Notes under the pieces: model-generated | Database searches by the model: none | What the model was told of the DNA's origin: nothing | What the model saw: the letters and a program-made list of their open reading frames with translations, nothing else | In this document: positions 1 to 9,991 of the stretch, in pieces | Layout of the letters: the number at the start of each line of letters is the position of its first letter | How positions within the stretch are numbered: the first letter of the stretch is position 1 | Source: CAVUXJ01 sp963814975 | GTDB taxonomy: Bacteria > Acidobacteriota > Vicinamibacteria > Vicinamibacterales > CAVVIG01 | DNA: 64,000 nt | Direction: 5' to 3' | NCBI GenBank assembly: GCA_963814975.1 | Contig: CAWFFB010000027.1 | Span: forward strand, 1-64,000 | Made by a program: the position numbers and the translations under genes

Positions 1-515
1 ACTGCGCTTCGCTCGACGCCGCGGCGATCGTCCTAGGCCCGCCGCTCGCGGGTCCTGGGACCAAGCTACCGCCGGCGCCGCGACCAGCGCCGCCACAAGC
101 CAAGCCGAGCAGCGGACCATAGGCGGTTTCATATGGGCTGGAGTGCCATGTCGCAGGCGCATGTCAAAACCAGCATCCTCCTCGGTGCTCCTCCGGCCTG
201 CCGCAGTACCTCCAGGAAATCACGGCCCATCGTGGGTCGTTTCCGACCAATCGTGCGATTTGCGCCCGAAACTCGATGGGCAGCCATCGAGACGACGGGG
301 ACACCTAAGGATGGAGCAGGTATCGTGCCTAAAAGGGGTGTGGCGCGGGTGGTCTGAGAGCCCGTTGCGCGAAGTCGCCACAGTGCGTGGCACAGCCCAC
401 GCCGACGCGCCGGCTGCTCGCTACTCCCTGGGCCTCGTTGACGATGGCGAGGTACAGGCTGCCGACACGATCCGAACGCGACCGGCACGGCACTTCATGT
501 GAGACAGTCTGAGAA
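1..515. other. No gene recognised
   Basis: No open frame here shows a recognisable domain, ribosome-binding site or codon pattern like the neighbours. An imperfect hairpin lies at about 33-60 (CCCGC pairing with GCGGG, extended by weaker pairs), without a T-run. The stretch lies downstream of the minus-strand receiver gene, so it may hold that operon's 3' untranslated region. Confidence 0.4.
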
Positions 516-926
516 TCAGCGAAGCGGCGAAACGAACCCGCGTCCCGCGTGCGCTTCCGCCACGGCGTGCACCAGGTCAAGGACCAGGCGTGGTTTCACG
601 ACGTAACTGGTGATGCCCGCGGCTCTCGCCGTCACGACGAGATCTTCCTCCGAGTGGACGGTGAGAAAGACGATGGCGGCAGTCGAGCCGGCCTTGAGAA
701 GCCTGGCCGCGACCTCGAACCCGGTCATATCCGGCATCGAGATGTCCAGCACGATGACGTCCGGCAGCAGGGCTTTCGCGGCTCGCAGCGCAGATGGGCC
801 ATCCGTTGCCGTCCCGACCACCACGCAGGCCGGCGTAAGGACCGTGCGCGCACGAGCGAGAATAGCGTCGTTGTCGTCCACGAGAAGAACGCGCGGCCGT
901 TCAGACGAACCAGCGGTTGCCCTCAT
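516..926 (-). CDS. Single-domain response regulator (receiver only)
   Basis: A 136-residue protein consisting of one CheY-like receiver domain. It has the acidic pair in VLLVDDND (about residues 13-20), the phosphorylation-site context DVIVLDISMPD (about 54-64) and the conserved Lys in VVKP near residue 110. No DNA-binding or enzymatic output domain follows, so it must act through a protein partner or as a phosphate relay. The start codon overlaps the stop of the upstream histidine kinase (ATGA), so the two are translationally coupled, and the kinase is the likely phosphodonor. The family call is firm; the output is unknown. Confidence 0.9.
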   Translation of the reverse strand: MRATAGSSERPRVLLVDDNDAILARARTVLTPACVVVGTATDGPSALRAAKALLPDVIVLDISMPDMTGFEVAARLLKAGSTAAIVFLTVHSEEDLVVTARAAGITSYVVKPRLVLDLVHAVAEAHAGRGFVSPLR

Positions 927-2777
927 CGTTGATGACTCACCGTCAACTGCGGTTGCGTGTGGCCGTGGGGCCGAGTCGCCACGCCGCTTTGCGCGACGTC
1001 AAGGGGAACGGTGGCCTCCACCCGAGTGCCACACCCAGGGCTGGAGCGAACCTCGAGCAAGCCGCCAATCATTTCCAGTCGCTCTTTCATACTAACGAGG
1101 CCGAGGCCTTTGGCCGACATGACCTCAGCGTCAAACCCGACGCCATCGTCGACGACGCTCAGGCTGAGTTCGGTCTCGTTCGCAGCGAGACATACCGAGA
1201 GTTCCTTGGCCTGGCTGTATTTGATCGCGTTGTGCAGCGCCTCTTGAACGACGCGGAACAGACATAGCGTCACATCGGCCGCAAGGGTCGACGGAACGTT
1301 GTCATGCCTGAATGCGATGACGTTCCCGGAGTGTGACAACTCGAGGCGAAGCGTCTCGACTGCGGCGACGAGGCCAAGCAGGCGGAGCTTGGCGGGATGC
1401 AGACTGTGCGACAAATCGCGCACGTTGCTGGCAATCTCCTGCGTGCGCGCCCGTGCCTCGGTCGCGAGACGCTTGGCGTCGCCGGGATCGGCGCCGCCTA
1501 CCTCGTCGAGATCCATGGTCAACAACGCCAGCTGCTGGCTGATGTCGTCGTGCAGTTCGCGTGCGATCCGCGAACGCTCGGCCTCCTGTGCGTTGAGCAA
1601 TCGCGACCCGAGGTGACGGATCCGCTCGTAGCTCGTACGGAGACTACCCTGGCTTCGGCGCAGTTCTCGCCGTTGAATGAGCAGCGCGGCAATGAGCCCT
1701 GACTGCAGGATGAGCAGGGCGAGAGCGCCAAGGATGTATCGCTTGTAGCGATCCCAGATGGATGGGTCGCGAAATCTGACGATTGTTCCAGCTGGAACGC
1801 GCGCTTCGTCGATGCCCCACCGCCGCAGTTGGCGCCAGTCGATTTGGTCTCGAGTTCAGATCGATGGCTGAAGTGTCGATGCTCTCGGCCTTTTCTCCGC
1901 CGAGCACCCGCAGGGCGAGTTGACCTGTCCGGCGAATCGCCTCCAACTGGCTGTAGAGGCTCCCGCCGACGATCCCATGATCCAGCGCCGAGTCGACCCA
2001 GCAATAGGTCGGCGCGTTCGCCGCGGCCGCGACGCGGTCGATGTATTCAAGCGGGTGGTACTTGTTTCCTGCGCCGTCCTCGGTGACGCGCAGGTAGTAC
2101 ACAGCGGAGTGTTCGGGCAGGCGGGCTAGTTGCCGCTCGAGCTCGTCGGTCGCAAGCCCTGAGAGGTAGTTCACCTTCAGTCTGGAGTTGAACGACTGCA
2201 TCTGCGAACGCATCGCATCCTCGTACGCCTTATCGCCTGCGGCGGCACCCGCGATCACGAAGACGTTCGTGGCGTCAGGCTGCAGTTTCTCGATCAGCGC
2301 CACGGTGCCCGTGAACTTCCGCTCTTGGATTAGGCCCGTCGAGTTCGGCCCGAAGGAAGCGTTTCGCCTGTCATTGGCCAAGTACACGACGGGCGTATCG
2401 GGAAACAGGCTCTCGCGATTCTCTTTGAGGAACTGGACCGCGACGTCCTGCAACGCGATGACGACATCGAAGCGGGCGCCTCGATACTTCTCACGGAGAA
2501 AGTTCGCAATCCGGATCGGGTGCGACGGGTCGGGGAACCGTGACAGGTCGATGAACTCCGAGTAGTAGTCGAGGTCCGTTTTCGGTCCGACATCGAGGAT
2601 TCGTGGCAGCTCGTCCTCGCCGATGATGGAAAATTGGTTGTCCGTCCTCGTCGAATAGAGAACGAGCACCTGCTTGTGCGCGTCCTGCGCCGAGCGAAAG
2701 ACCGGATCCGATCGAGGAGGGAGCGCAATCCCTACCAGCGCGCGTCCGAGGGCACGTCGGCGGAGCAGACGTGACAT
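923..2777 (-). CDS. Sensor histidine kinase with periplasmic ABC-type binding domain (frameshifted)
   Basis: About 618 residues. The N-terminal ~300 residues resemble the ABC_sub_bind family (LVLYSTRTDNQFSIIG; the stretch around PDTPVVYLAND). A membrane helix follows (ILGALALLILQSGLIAALLI), then a HisKA_3 domain with the phospho-acceptor His in SRIARELHDDISQQ and a HATPase_c domain (N box around HNAIKY, G boxes DDGVGFD and GLGLVSM). The frame breaks at about 1841-1850: the binding domain runs to ...DLNSRPN and the next frame resumes at IDWRQLRRWG. Nothing is missing, so a one-base error is likely. The start is ATG 2777, nine bases from the receptor stop at 2786. The arrangement suggests sensing of a small solute imported by the neighbouring receptor. 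Confidence 0.85.
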
Positions 2778-2785
2778 CACCGCCT

Positions 2786-5700
2786 TCACAAACGGATCTC
2801 CGCGGTGATCTTGAAGAAACGTGGCGTGAGGATCGTGAGTGGCTGCAGCCATGGGCCGCCGGGTACAAAGGTATTGTCGTAGGTCAACACGGCGCTCGAG
2901 TTGAGCGCGTTGTACAGGTCGAAGGCGATCAACGTGCGCGAGCGACCGTACTTCAAGATCTTAGCGACTCGAACGTCGAATTGATTGATCCGATCGCCGT
3001 ACGCGGTGCCAGGAGGCACAAGGTTGACAGTCACGTTGGCGGCATTGCCCGAGAGATCCCTGCCGAGTGAAGGCGCGACAACCGCGTTCGGCGCCGCATA
3101 GTTGGCTGCCAACATCGCTCCGGGTTTGCTCTGAAACGTCGCCGCGAGTAGCACGCCAATCTTCGGGACTTCGTACGACGCGAGACCTCTCGATCTGCGT
3201 CAGCACGCCATAGGCAACGTGGCAGTACGGGCTCGCCATGGTCACAGCTGACGTGTTCAGACCGGCGCCGAATCCGCTCGCTGCGGTGGCGGTCGTCGCG
3301 AGCTCTGGCAGGTGCCTACGGACGTCGCAATTGTCGGCGACCGTCTGGCCCGTGCTCGTTCCTGCCGATCACCGTGAGACTCCGGCCGACGCGGGCATTG
3401 ATCATGACGTCGAGGCCATTGAAGTACCGGTACCACTTTCCATAGGGCATCGAATCGACGACCAGGTTGTTGACCTGTCCAGCCTTTGCCGGAACGACAT
3501 CATAGAGGCCCGAGACGACGTAGCCCCCGCCGCCTGGCAGGCGCGGATCGAGCGGCGCCACGATATTGAAGGGGGTCAAATCAGATGGCTGCAAGGCGAG
3601 ATTGTCGACGACGGAAAAGCCGCGAAACCAGCGGCGGCTGTACGTCACGTCGACTGACGAGCGGGGTCCGATCTGCTGCTGAATCGTCACGCCCAGGTTC
3701 CAATCCGATGGACGAACGCCCCAGCCGTTCAGGAGCCTCGCGTCAAAATTGTTGGACAAGACGTTCTTGCCGAAATTCGTGTTGGACATGACGCCGCAGA
3801 CATCGCCGCCGGTGGCCCGATTATCCTGTGCTGCCGCATTCGACAGATCGCAATCGGGCACGAAGTTTCCATTCGTGTCGGTCCATGCGCGTGTGACACC
3901 GGCGGTGCCAAAGACCGGCGTCGTCTGGGGCATCCGCAAGCTGGGATTCGAGTTCGCGTAGTGGCCCGACACGCCAGCTCCTTCGAGATACTTGCCGATG
4001 GTCATCTTGATCGCCGTGCGACCCGTCCCGAACACGTCGTAGGCGACGCCCATCCTGGGGGTGATGTCCTTGTAGCTGTCGACGCCGCGGCTTTCTGGAA
4101 TGACGATCGGCGTAGGCAGGAATCGAGACGGTCCCTGCCTGCTGCGCCGGGAACCAACTCCGTGCACGATCGAATCGCACGGCTCCCTGCAGCGTCAGAC
4201 GACGACGCGTCCACTGCTCTTGAACGAACAGCGCGTCCAGGCCGACGCGCGTGTCGTTTACCCACGGCGAGATCGATTGCGTGAGCTGGTTCGGTACACC
4301 GTTGTTGAAGCGGTAGCTCAGGTTCTGATTGTTCGTGAACCACTGCCGATCGTCGGTCATCAACGTCCGCTGATAACCAATCTTCAGACTATGCGTGCCG
4401 GTGACGTAGGCGATCGATCCCTTCCACAGATAGGAGCCGGTGTGCGCCACGCTGAAGTCCTGCGATCGATAGACCAGCCCGGGAATATTGCCGTTCGCGG
4501 CGCATCCGCTCGCGCATTGCTCCGCCACGCGAATGAGATCCCGTGTCGGATTGGGGTCGCGCTCGAAGTTGCCGACGCCGAAGAAGATGCCGCTGTAGCC
4601 CGCCTCGGCAACCAGCCGATTCGTGATGGGGGAGGACCATGTGGCCTGGGTCACATCCAGCCGTCGGGCGAGGACGCCGACGGCTTCCGGCGACACGCGT
4701 GCGGGCTCCGGCAGGCCGGCCGTGGCGCCGGTGCAGGTTCGACACAGGGACTGCGCGTCCCAGAAGCCACTCACCTTGTTGCGCGGCGTCGCCTGCCAGG
4801 TAAGGCGGCCGCTCGCGTTCTCGAACGTTCGGTCGGAGTACTCTCTGCGGCTGACGTCGGGCGCGTACAGCCACGCATTGGGATCGCCGGCGTTCAGGTT
4901 GTAGTAGACGCTGGCGCTGTCTTTCGTGCTGCCGCCGGTATGGCCATTTACGAAATACCACAACCGATCTGTCAGAATCGGACCGCCAATCGTCCCCGAT
5001 ACGTCGTAGACCTTCTTCAACGGCGTCGGCGCCGTGACGCCTTGAGCGGTTAACTCTGGTGTCAGATTGTTGGACCGAAACTTCGCGCCGGTGCCGCTGG
5101 CGAAGAACGAGCCGTGCAACGCATTGCCGCCGCTCTTCGGAACGATGTTCATGGTGAGGCCGGCGGTTTCCGACTCGCCCAAACCACCCGCCGTCACGAA
5201 AGTCACTTCCTGCGATTGCGCGACATCGAGAACGTAGCTGGTCGCTGAATTCCCGCTCGGTGGACTCCCCACGGTCATTCCGTCGAGCGAGAGGCGTCCT
5301 TCGTTTGTTCGGCCGCCGTGAATGGGGAACGATGTCGCTGCCGTGCCCGTCACCGTATCGTTGGCGTTGGTGAGGACGCCGGGGATCAGCGATAGCAACG
5401 CGTTATAACTACGAGCTGTTGGAATCGATTGGACGAGGTCACCGCTCAGCGTGATTTCGCGCCCCGCACGATGGACGTCGATCGCCGGGGTTTCACCGAT
5501 GACCGTGATCGTTTCGTTCATCGATCCGACCGCGAGTTCAGCGTTCACGACCGCAGTGAAGGACCCGGCCAACTCGACCCCTTCCCGCTGATAGGGCTTC
5601 CAGCCCTGAAGGGTGAACCTGACGCGGTACGTGCCGGGCACCAGATCCTCCATGCGGTAGCGGCCGGCTGCATCGGTCAGCGTCTTCCGGGCCTTCCCGA

Positions 5701-5860
5701 TCAGCGCGGCACTGCTGGCTTCAACGAGGACCCCGGCCATCGGCGCACCCGAGGGATCGCTCACCATGCCGCCGATCGCTGGCTGGCCGAAGGCCGCGAC
5801 CGGGACAGTGACCACGAATACGAGGAACGCAAGAGTTCTCATGGCCGTCGCGGACACCAT
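2786..5860 (-). CDS. TonB-dependent receptor with carboxypeptidase-regulatory-like N-terminus (three frame breaks)
   Basis: Outer-membrane protein of about 1,024 residues. It has a signal peptide (MRTLAFLVFVVTVPVAAFGQ), a CarboxypepD_reg-like beta-sandwich, a plug domain (around ITVIGETPAIDV and LSLDGMTVGSPP) and a long beta-barrel ending in ...ITAEIRL. The frame breaks near 4128-4135, 3360-3366 and 3183-3188. At the first, GGG appears where GG restores the frame; homologous sequence continues without loss across each. Start 5860 (ATG after GGGGTGG) was preferred over ATG 5842, which lacks a ribosome-binding site. The substrate is unknown: receptors of this architecture in Acidobacteria and Bacteroidetes usually import oligosaccharides or other large ligands. 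It is the first gene of the receptor-kinase-receiver operon. Confidence 0.85.
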
Positions 5861-5940
5861 ACCACCCCGCGGAGTGCGGACGCAGTTCCGATATATGCTC
5901 CCATCCAGGTTCGCGAACGCTGCCCCATGGGAGGTCCAGG
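5861..5940. promoter_or_regulatory. Divergent promoter region with palindrome
   Basis: This 80-base gap separates the divergent receptor and receiver genes. It contains the perfect palindrome GTTCGCGAAC at 5909-5918 and an AT-rich CATATAT-like block at about 5890-5896 that could serve as a -10 on either strand. A shared operator for both genes is inference. A clear GGGAGG ribosome-binding site at 5929-5934 precedes the TTG start at 5941. Confidence 0.35.
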
Positions 5941-6351
5941 TTGTCCACACGGCCCCGCGTCATGATTGCGGACGACTACCCGGACATGGTGAAAGCGGTC
6001 TCGCGCGTCCTGGCGCAGGACTGCGACGTCGTCGGGACGGTCGCGGACGGCAGCGCGCTGCTAGACGCCGCGGAACGACTTCAGCCTGACGTGATTCTGC
6101 TCGACCTGAGCCTGCCAAATGCCAACGTACTGGAGGCCTGCCGTCAGATCACGCGAACTCATCCGCAGACACGAGTCATCGTATTCACGGCACACAGCGA
6201 TCCGCATCTCATCGAACGGTTTTTAGAGGCGGGAGCGTCTGCGTTCGTCTCGAAGCTGGGGGACAACGGCGATCTGCTGTCGACGGTCAAACGCCTGTCC
6301 GTCGGCCGCGGCCTGCACAATGGGACCTCCAACAACCGGCGGTTCGACTAA
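5941..6351 (+). CDS. Single-domain response regulator
   Basis: A 136-residue CheY-like receiver: acidic pocket in MIADDYPDM, phospho-acceptor in DVILLDLSLPN, Thr in VIVFTAH and Lys in FVSKLGD. As in the receiver at 516-926, no output domain follows. The TTG start at 5941 is supported by GGGAGG six bases upstream; an ATG at 5962 would cut into the first beta-strand. It is divergent from the receptor-kinase operon and may be a second target of the kinase at 923-2777. The two receivers are similar in size and layout, so they could be ancient duplicates. Confidence 0.88.
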   Translation: MSTRPRVMIADDYPDMVKAVSRVLAQDCDVVGTVADGSALLDAAERLQPDVILLDLSLPNANVLEACRQITRTHPQTRVIVFTAHSDPHLIERFLEAGASAFVSKLGDNGDLLSTVKRLSVGRGLHNGTSNNRRFD

Positions 6352-6766
6352 TGAGGTAGGTTCCACGTTGCGTCCATAGCGGTCTCACATGGTTTTGCTC
6401 TTCTCGACGGCGCCAGTGTGCCGCGACGGCTGGGCTGGCTTAAACGTCGGTGGCACTGTTCGGGCTGAAACGATGATCTTCGAGCGCTTCTCCGCAACCC
6501 AGCTTGCCCTTCGACCCCTTGGGGCGTATAACGTCTGAAGCAGTTCTTGGTCGGCTGCGGTCTCGATGCGCGTCAGAGCGTCGCGGACCGAACCCACCGC
6601 TTGTTCGCACCAGTGGCCTCAAGCCGAGGTTCCCACACGACCACGCTCTGAACGCCGCGGCGCAACGCCCCGGCGCTTCAGCGCTTCCTTGAATCACCCC
6701 TCGCAGCGACTGCCAGGGCGTCTTCACGGACAACCCAAACAGCAGCACCCAAGCAAGGAGGGGGCG
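6352..6766. other. Non-coding stretch, probable left flank of integrative element
   Basis: No supported gene. The frame that continues upstream of the ATG at 6767 has no ribosome-binding site or recognisable protein. A small CCCCTTGGGG palindrome lies in the middle. I searched by eye for a copy of the tRNA-Ala 3' end that would mark the left attachment site and did not find one, so the left boundary of the element is unresolved. Confidence 0.35.
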
Positions 6767-7648
6767 ATGTCTGACGTTCGATGGGGTGATCCGCGCGAAT
6801 ACGGCGAGCGGGATCGCGACGACGGGCGGCCGCGCGTGTACGACGAGCGTGACCGGGACGACCACGATCCGCGCGACGGCCTGATGCACGACCTCGACTT
6901 GCCGCGCGGCGAGGAGCGCGAACTGGTCGTTGATCGCGATCGCGCCTACGAGCTGAACGGCGAGGACAGCCGCACGCTGGCCGCCGTCGGCGCCTTCCGG
7001 GTCGTGCCCGAACAGGACCTCGACATCGACCACGAGACGCTCGACCACCTGCGCGATGAGGGCCTCGTCGATGTCGTTGACCTTGGCGACGACGAGCGCG
7101 GCGCGACCCTGACGAAGGACGGCCGGGACCTTCTCGATTCGCACTTGATGGATCGGGGCGATGAACCATCGCAGGCGTTCTACGCTGGCGTCAGCCGGTC
7201 CCGCGAAATCGACCACGACTCGAACCTCTACGCGACGTACCGCCAGGAGGAGGCACGCCTCCGAGACGAGCACGGCGGCCTCGACATCCGGCGCGTCATC
7301 CTCGAGCAGGACTTGAAGCGCGAGTACCAGGAGTTCCTGCAGGAGCACAACCGCAACCGCTCCGACAGCGACGGCCGACCTGACCGCGACGAGGACGAGA
7401 TCCGCGACTGGGCGCGCGAACACGACCTGCCGTACTTCGACGGCCAGGTGCACTTCCCCGACTACCGCATCGAGTACGAGGTCGATGGGCGGGAACGCCA
7501 CGAGGACGTCGAGCTGTTCACGCCGCACTACCGCGGCGCTCACGCCGCCAGCCGCGCCAAGACCGGCTTCCGGATCTACGTCGTCGGATCCCGCGGGGGC
7601 GGCGGTCGTTCCGCGCCGCATCCGCGCGTCATGGAGGAATTCCTGTGA
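6767..7648 (+). CDS. Hypothetical mobile-element protein, Asp/Arg-rich N-terminus
   Basis: A 293-residue protein with no family I can name. The first ~60 residues are extremely rich in Asp, Arg and Glu. Residues ~75-130 look like a winged helix (TLAAVGAFRVVPEQDL then a recognition-helix-like DHLRDEGLVDVV). The C-terminal block around FPDYRIEYEVDG, EDVELFTPHYRG and AKTGFRIY recalls the acidic core of replication-relaxation or nuclease-like proteins of mobile elements; that resemblance is from memory and not proven. Start ATG 6767 follows AAGGAGGGG. The stop overlaps the next gene by four bases, so the two are translated together. Confidence 0.7.
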   Translation: MSDVRWGDPREYGERDRDDGRPRVYDERDRDDHDPRDGLMHDLDLPRGEERELVVDRDRAYELNGEDSRTLAAVGAFRVVPEQDLDIDHETLDHLRDEGLVDVVDLGDDERGATLTKDGRDLLDSHLMDRGDEPSQAFYAGVSRSREIDHDSNLYATYRQEEARLRDEHGGLDIRRVILEQDLKREYQEFLQEHNRNRSDSDGRPDRDEDEIRDWAREHDLPYFDGQVHFPDYRIEYEVDGRERHEDVELFTPHYRGAHAASRAKTGFRIYVVGSRGGGGRSAPHPRVMEEFL

Positions 7649-8778
7649 CGCACGAATACCCGCACAACCCGACGTTCGACAGCGTCACTATCAGCCGGGT
7701 GACCGGCCTCGCGGACTTCGGCTTCACGCGACGGCAGCGTGAGTTCCTCGTGACCGTGATGGTCCACTCCGGGTGCTTCCTGGAACGGCAGTACTGCGCG
7801 TTCACCGGCACGGCGCGCGGCCAGAACAGCCGCGAATTCGTCGCCCGCCTGGTCGCGCGCGGATTCGCCCGAGCCATCGAGCCAGGACCCGTCCGGCGAG
7901 GGCGTCTCTACCACGTTCACCACAAGCCGCTCTACGAGGCGATCGGGCAGCCGGACAACCGCAATCGCCGTCTGCACTCGATCGGCCGCATGGTCGAGAG
8001 GGTGATGATTCTCGACGCCGTGCTGAGCGATCGCCGCTGCTGGTGGTTGAGTCCCGAGGCGGACAAGCGAACGTTCTTCGACGTCACGCAGGAGACAGGT
8101 CTGCGCCCAGAGGAGTATCCGCACATCACGTTCGGGTCGGGTTCACGGAAGACCGTCCGCTGCTTTCCCGACAAGCTGCCCATCGGCATCGAGAAGGCGG
8201 ACACCAGTCGGTTCGTGTTCCTCTACCTTGTGAACCGGCGAATCCCCGTGGACTTCCGCCAGTTCCTGATCCGTCACCACAACCTCCTTCTCAACCTGCA
8301 CAGGTGGACGGTGCGTCTGCTCGTGCCGCGGCGCTTCAAGAAGTCCGTGGCGCTCTACAAGGCCGCGCTCCGAGAAGAGCTCTGGACCCCGCTGAATCCG
8401 AGCGTCAGCAAGGCTCTGGAGACGTACTTTCGCGAGCGGAAGGAGCAGGGCGGACACCTCGGAGACCCGACCGATCGCTACATCGCACAGGAGTTCCGGC
8501 AACAGGGGATGGCGAAGATCATGGCCCTCTATCGAGCCTGGCGACGAGAGGGCGACGTCGTGCTGTGGAGGTCGTCATCGACCAGCCTTCGTGACGATCG
8601 CATGCACGGCTGCTCGGCCTGCGAAATCCAGATGCTGAATGGCCAGTACCTGCAACTCACCGGCACGATGGACCGAGAGGCGTGGGCCAAGAGAGGGGCC
8701 AAGCGAAAATCGCGTCAGGTTGGCCCCCCAGTTTCGACGCCCTCTCCAGACATTCCCTCACCCCTGGTAGCCCCATGA
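7645..8778 (+). CDS. Hypothetical mobile-element protein with N-terminal helix-turn-helix
   Basis: A 377-residue basic protein starting at GTG 7645, coupled to the preceding gene. Residues ~25-90 (GFTRRQREFLVTVMVHSG, then SREFVARLVARGFARAI) fit a winged helix-turn-helix; the rest is unassigned, with an Arg/Lys-rich middle (LHRWTVRLLVPRRFKKS) and a Ser/Pro tail. The tight pairing with 6767-7648 and the downstream recombinase suggest a role in replication, transfer or control of the element. No relaxase, helicase or nuclease motif was recognised. The call as a real gene is firm; the function is not known. Confidence 0.7.
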   Translation: MTHEYPHNPTFDSVTISRVTGLADFGFTRRQREFLVTVMVHSGCFLERQYCAFTGTARGQNSREFVARLVARGFARAIEPGPVRRGRLYHVHHKPLYEAIGQPDNRNRRLHSIGRMVERVMILDAVLSDRRCWWLSPEADKRTFFDVTQETGLRPEEYPHITFGSGSRKTVRCFPDKLPIGIEKADTSRFVFLYLVNRRIPVDFRQFLIRHHNLLLNLHRWTVRLLVPRRFKKSVALYKAALREELWTPLNPSVSKALETYFRERKEQGGHLGDPTDRYIAQEFRQQGMAKIMALYRAWRREGDVVLWRSSSTSLRDDRMHGCSACEIQMLNGQYLQLTGTMDREAWAKRGAKRKSRQVGPPVSTPSPDIPSPLVAP

Positions 8779-8887
8779 CCGCGAACCGTGTGCAAGCGTC
8801 TCTATCGCAGCAACTTGCCGCGAGCGCGTCATCGAGGCGGCGCTTTGTGCCGCCGTCGCTGTCGGAGCCGGTGTCGCAGTCGCTGAA

Positions 8888-8971
8888 CCAACGATGGCGT
8901 GAACGACCCCGCTGTCCTGCCCCGCCAGTGACCCCAGGCCGTCGAGACGGGGTCGTTCACGCCATCGTTGG
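8888..8971. repeat. Perfect 23-bp inverted repeat, 38-base loop
   Basis: The arms at 8888-8910 and 8949-8971 are exact reverse complements over 23 bases (they begin CCAACGATGGCGTGAACG). The loop is 38 bases. It is too long for an ordinary terminator and has no T-run. It lacks the conserved R' and R'' boxes of an integron attC site. Confidence 0.85.
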
Positions 8972-9189
8972 TCGTGCCGCATGTCGCTGTCTGCGCGCAC
9001 AGTTCGTGCAGGACGAACGCGCCGCCCGCGTGCACGTCTTCGTGTCCAGATTCGCCGGAACAATGCGGCCGACGAATCGAACAGAAATCGGTTCGCGCGC
9101 GTGCCCATGTTTCCCGGAAGGAACGTCGCGTTCTTGCGATCCAGATCTTGCCGTCGCACCATCGCGCCTTTCATGCTGGCGCCGTGCTC

Positions 9190-9258
9190 GGCGTCGTCAA
9201 TGCTCTTCGCTTCGCTTCGACCCGGCCGACGGCCGGGCCTTCGGGCATTGACGACGCC
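9190..9258. repeat. Nested inverted repeats
   Basis: The outer arms GGCGTCGTCAATGC (9190-9203) and GCATTGACGACGCC (9245-9258) match perfectly. Inside them a second perfect stem, CCCGGCC/GGCCGGG, closes a three-base loop. The nested arrangement would form a cruciform or a stable RNA. Confidence 0.8.
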
Positions 9259-9365
9259 TCCGCGCGGCACGTCGTCGGGCTCTTACGCGATGGTGGTCAG
9301 CATGATGACCACTCGAACGAGGTTGACGCGCGAATCGCGCAGGCGTATGTTGGCGTTATCACGTC

Positions 9366-9410
9366 AGTGCCGCACGGCACTCCCTCCGTTCGCCCCAACG
9401 GCCAACGGAG
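9366..9410. repeat. Two adjacent perfect 7-bp hairpins
   Basis: AGTGCCG/CGGCACT (9366-9372 with 9375-9381) and CTCCGTT/AACGGAG (9384-9390 with 9404-9410) lie back to back. Two-base loops are tight for RNA, so the first may act as a DNA palindrome. They are part of the structured non-coding block of the element. Confidence 0.6.
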
Positions 9411-9803
9411 CGCGCATCCGGTCGGCGCCCTCAGGGCACGGCATCGAGCGCAATCCTCACCGCATCGCAGTCCGTTGCACGACGACCGAGGACGGTTGGT
9501 CGGCACGCCTATGAGCTGCGAACCTCGTGACCTCTCGCGGCGCATCGTCCTCAGGATCACGCGCCGCGAAGGGGATGCGTTCACCAGCGGCATGGCCGTG
9601 CCCTGGTCTGACTGAACGCAACAGACGGTCGAACCATTCACGATCGTCACCGCTCGGAGCACAGCTCCCGTCGGGACGATGCCGGCTCCAGGCCCGCATC
9701 CGCGCTCACACGGACATCGGCGCGTCGACCGCCACATCGACGCGCCAGAGCGCGCCACCCATTCAACACGAATCGTCGCGACTCGCGTTCAAAGGGGAGC
9801 GCC

Positions 9804-9986
9804 ATGGACGTACCCGATCGTGCGGAACAAGAGCCGGAACCGATCTCCGTTGCGCGGTGCCGGGAACTGCTCGGCGATGAGGCAGACACGTTGTCGGACG
9901 AGGAAGTTCTCATCGTCGCGCGTCACGCGGAATCGCTGGCGCATCTTGTGATCGATCTCGCCTTGCAGGACGTTCGCATCCACTAA
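9804..9986 (+). CDS. Small recombinase-associated protein
   Basis: A 60-residue acidic protein with a core ARCRELLGDEADTLSDEEV followed by a helix (VARHAESLAHLVIDLAL). The ATG at 9804 follows AAAGGGGAG. The order 'C-R-x-L-L-G ... L-S-D-E-E-V ... helix' recalls short proteins I know beside site-specific recombinases on many bacterial islands; the function is unknown, perhaps a directionality or regulatory partner. It ends five bases before the recombinase frame, so the two are probably co-transcribed. It has no signal or membrane segment. Confidence 0.7.
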   Translation: MDVPDRAEQEPEPISVARCRELLGDEADTLSDEEVLIVARHAESLAHLVIDLALQDVRIH

Positions 9987-9991
9987 CTGCC

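Larger units (their letters stand above)
8779..9803. other. Hairpin-rich non-coding kilobase inside the element
   Basis: About 1 kb without a convincing gene. Frames through it are Arg- and Ser-heavy and lack ribosome-binding sites; one would start at ATG 8775 but reads straight through the long hairpin at 8888-8971. The stretch holds several perfect inverted repeats (8888-8971, 9190-9258, 9366-9381, 9384-9410) and a GGCGGC/GCCGCC stem near 8837-8855. Such density suggests an origin, transfer site or structured RNA; this is inference. Confidence 0.4.

Noticed and set aside
6352..6766. Left attachment site of the tRNA-Ala element
   Set aside because: No stretch matches the 3' half of the tRNA, so no boundary can be claimed.
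8888..8971. Integron attC site
   Set aside because: The length fits but the conserved GTTRRRY and RYYYAAC boxes are missing and the arms are perfect rather than bulged.
8682..9251. A gene starting at ATG 8775 overlapping the previous stop
   Set aside because: It has no family resemblance, is Arg/Ser-rich throughout, and reads across a perfect 23-bp inverted repeat.
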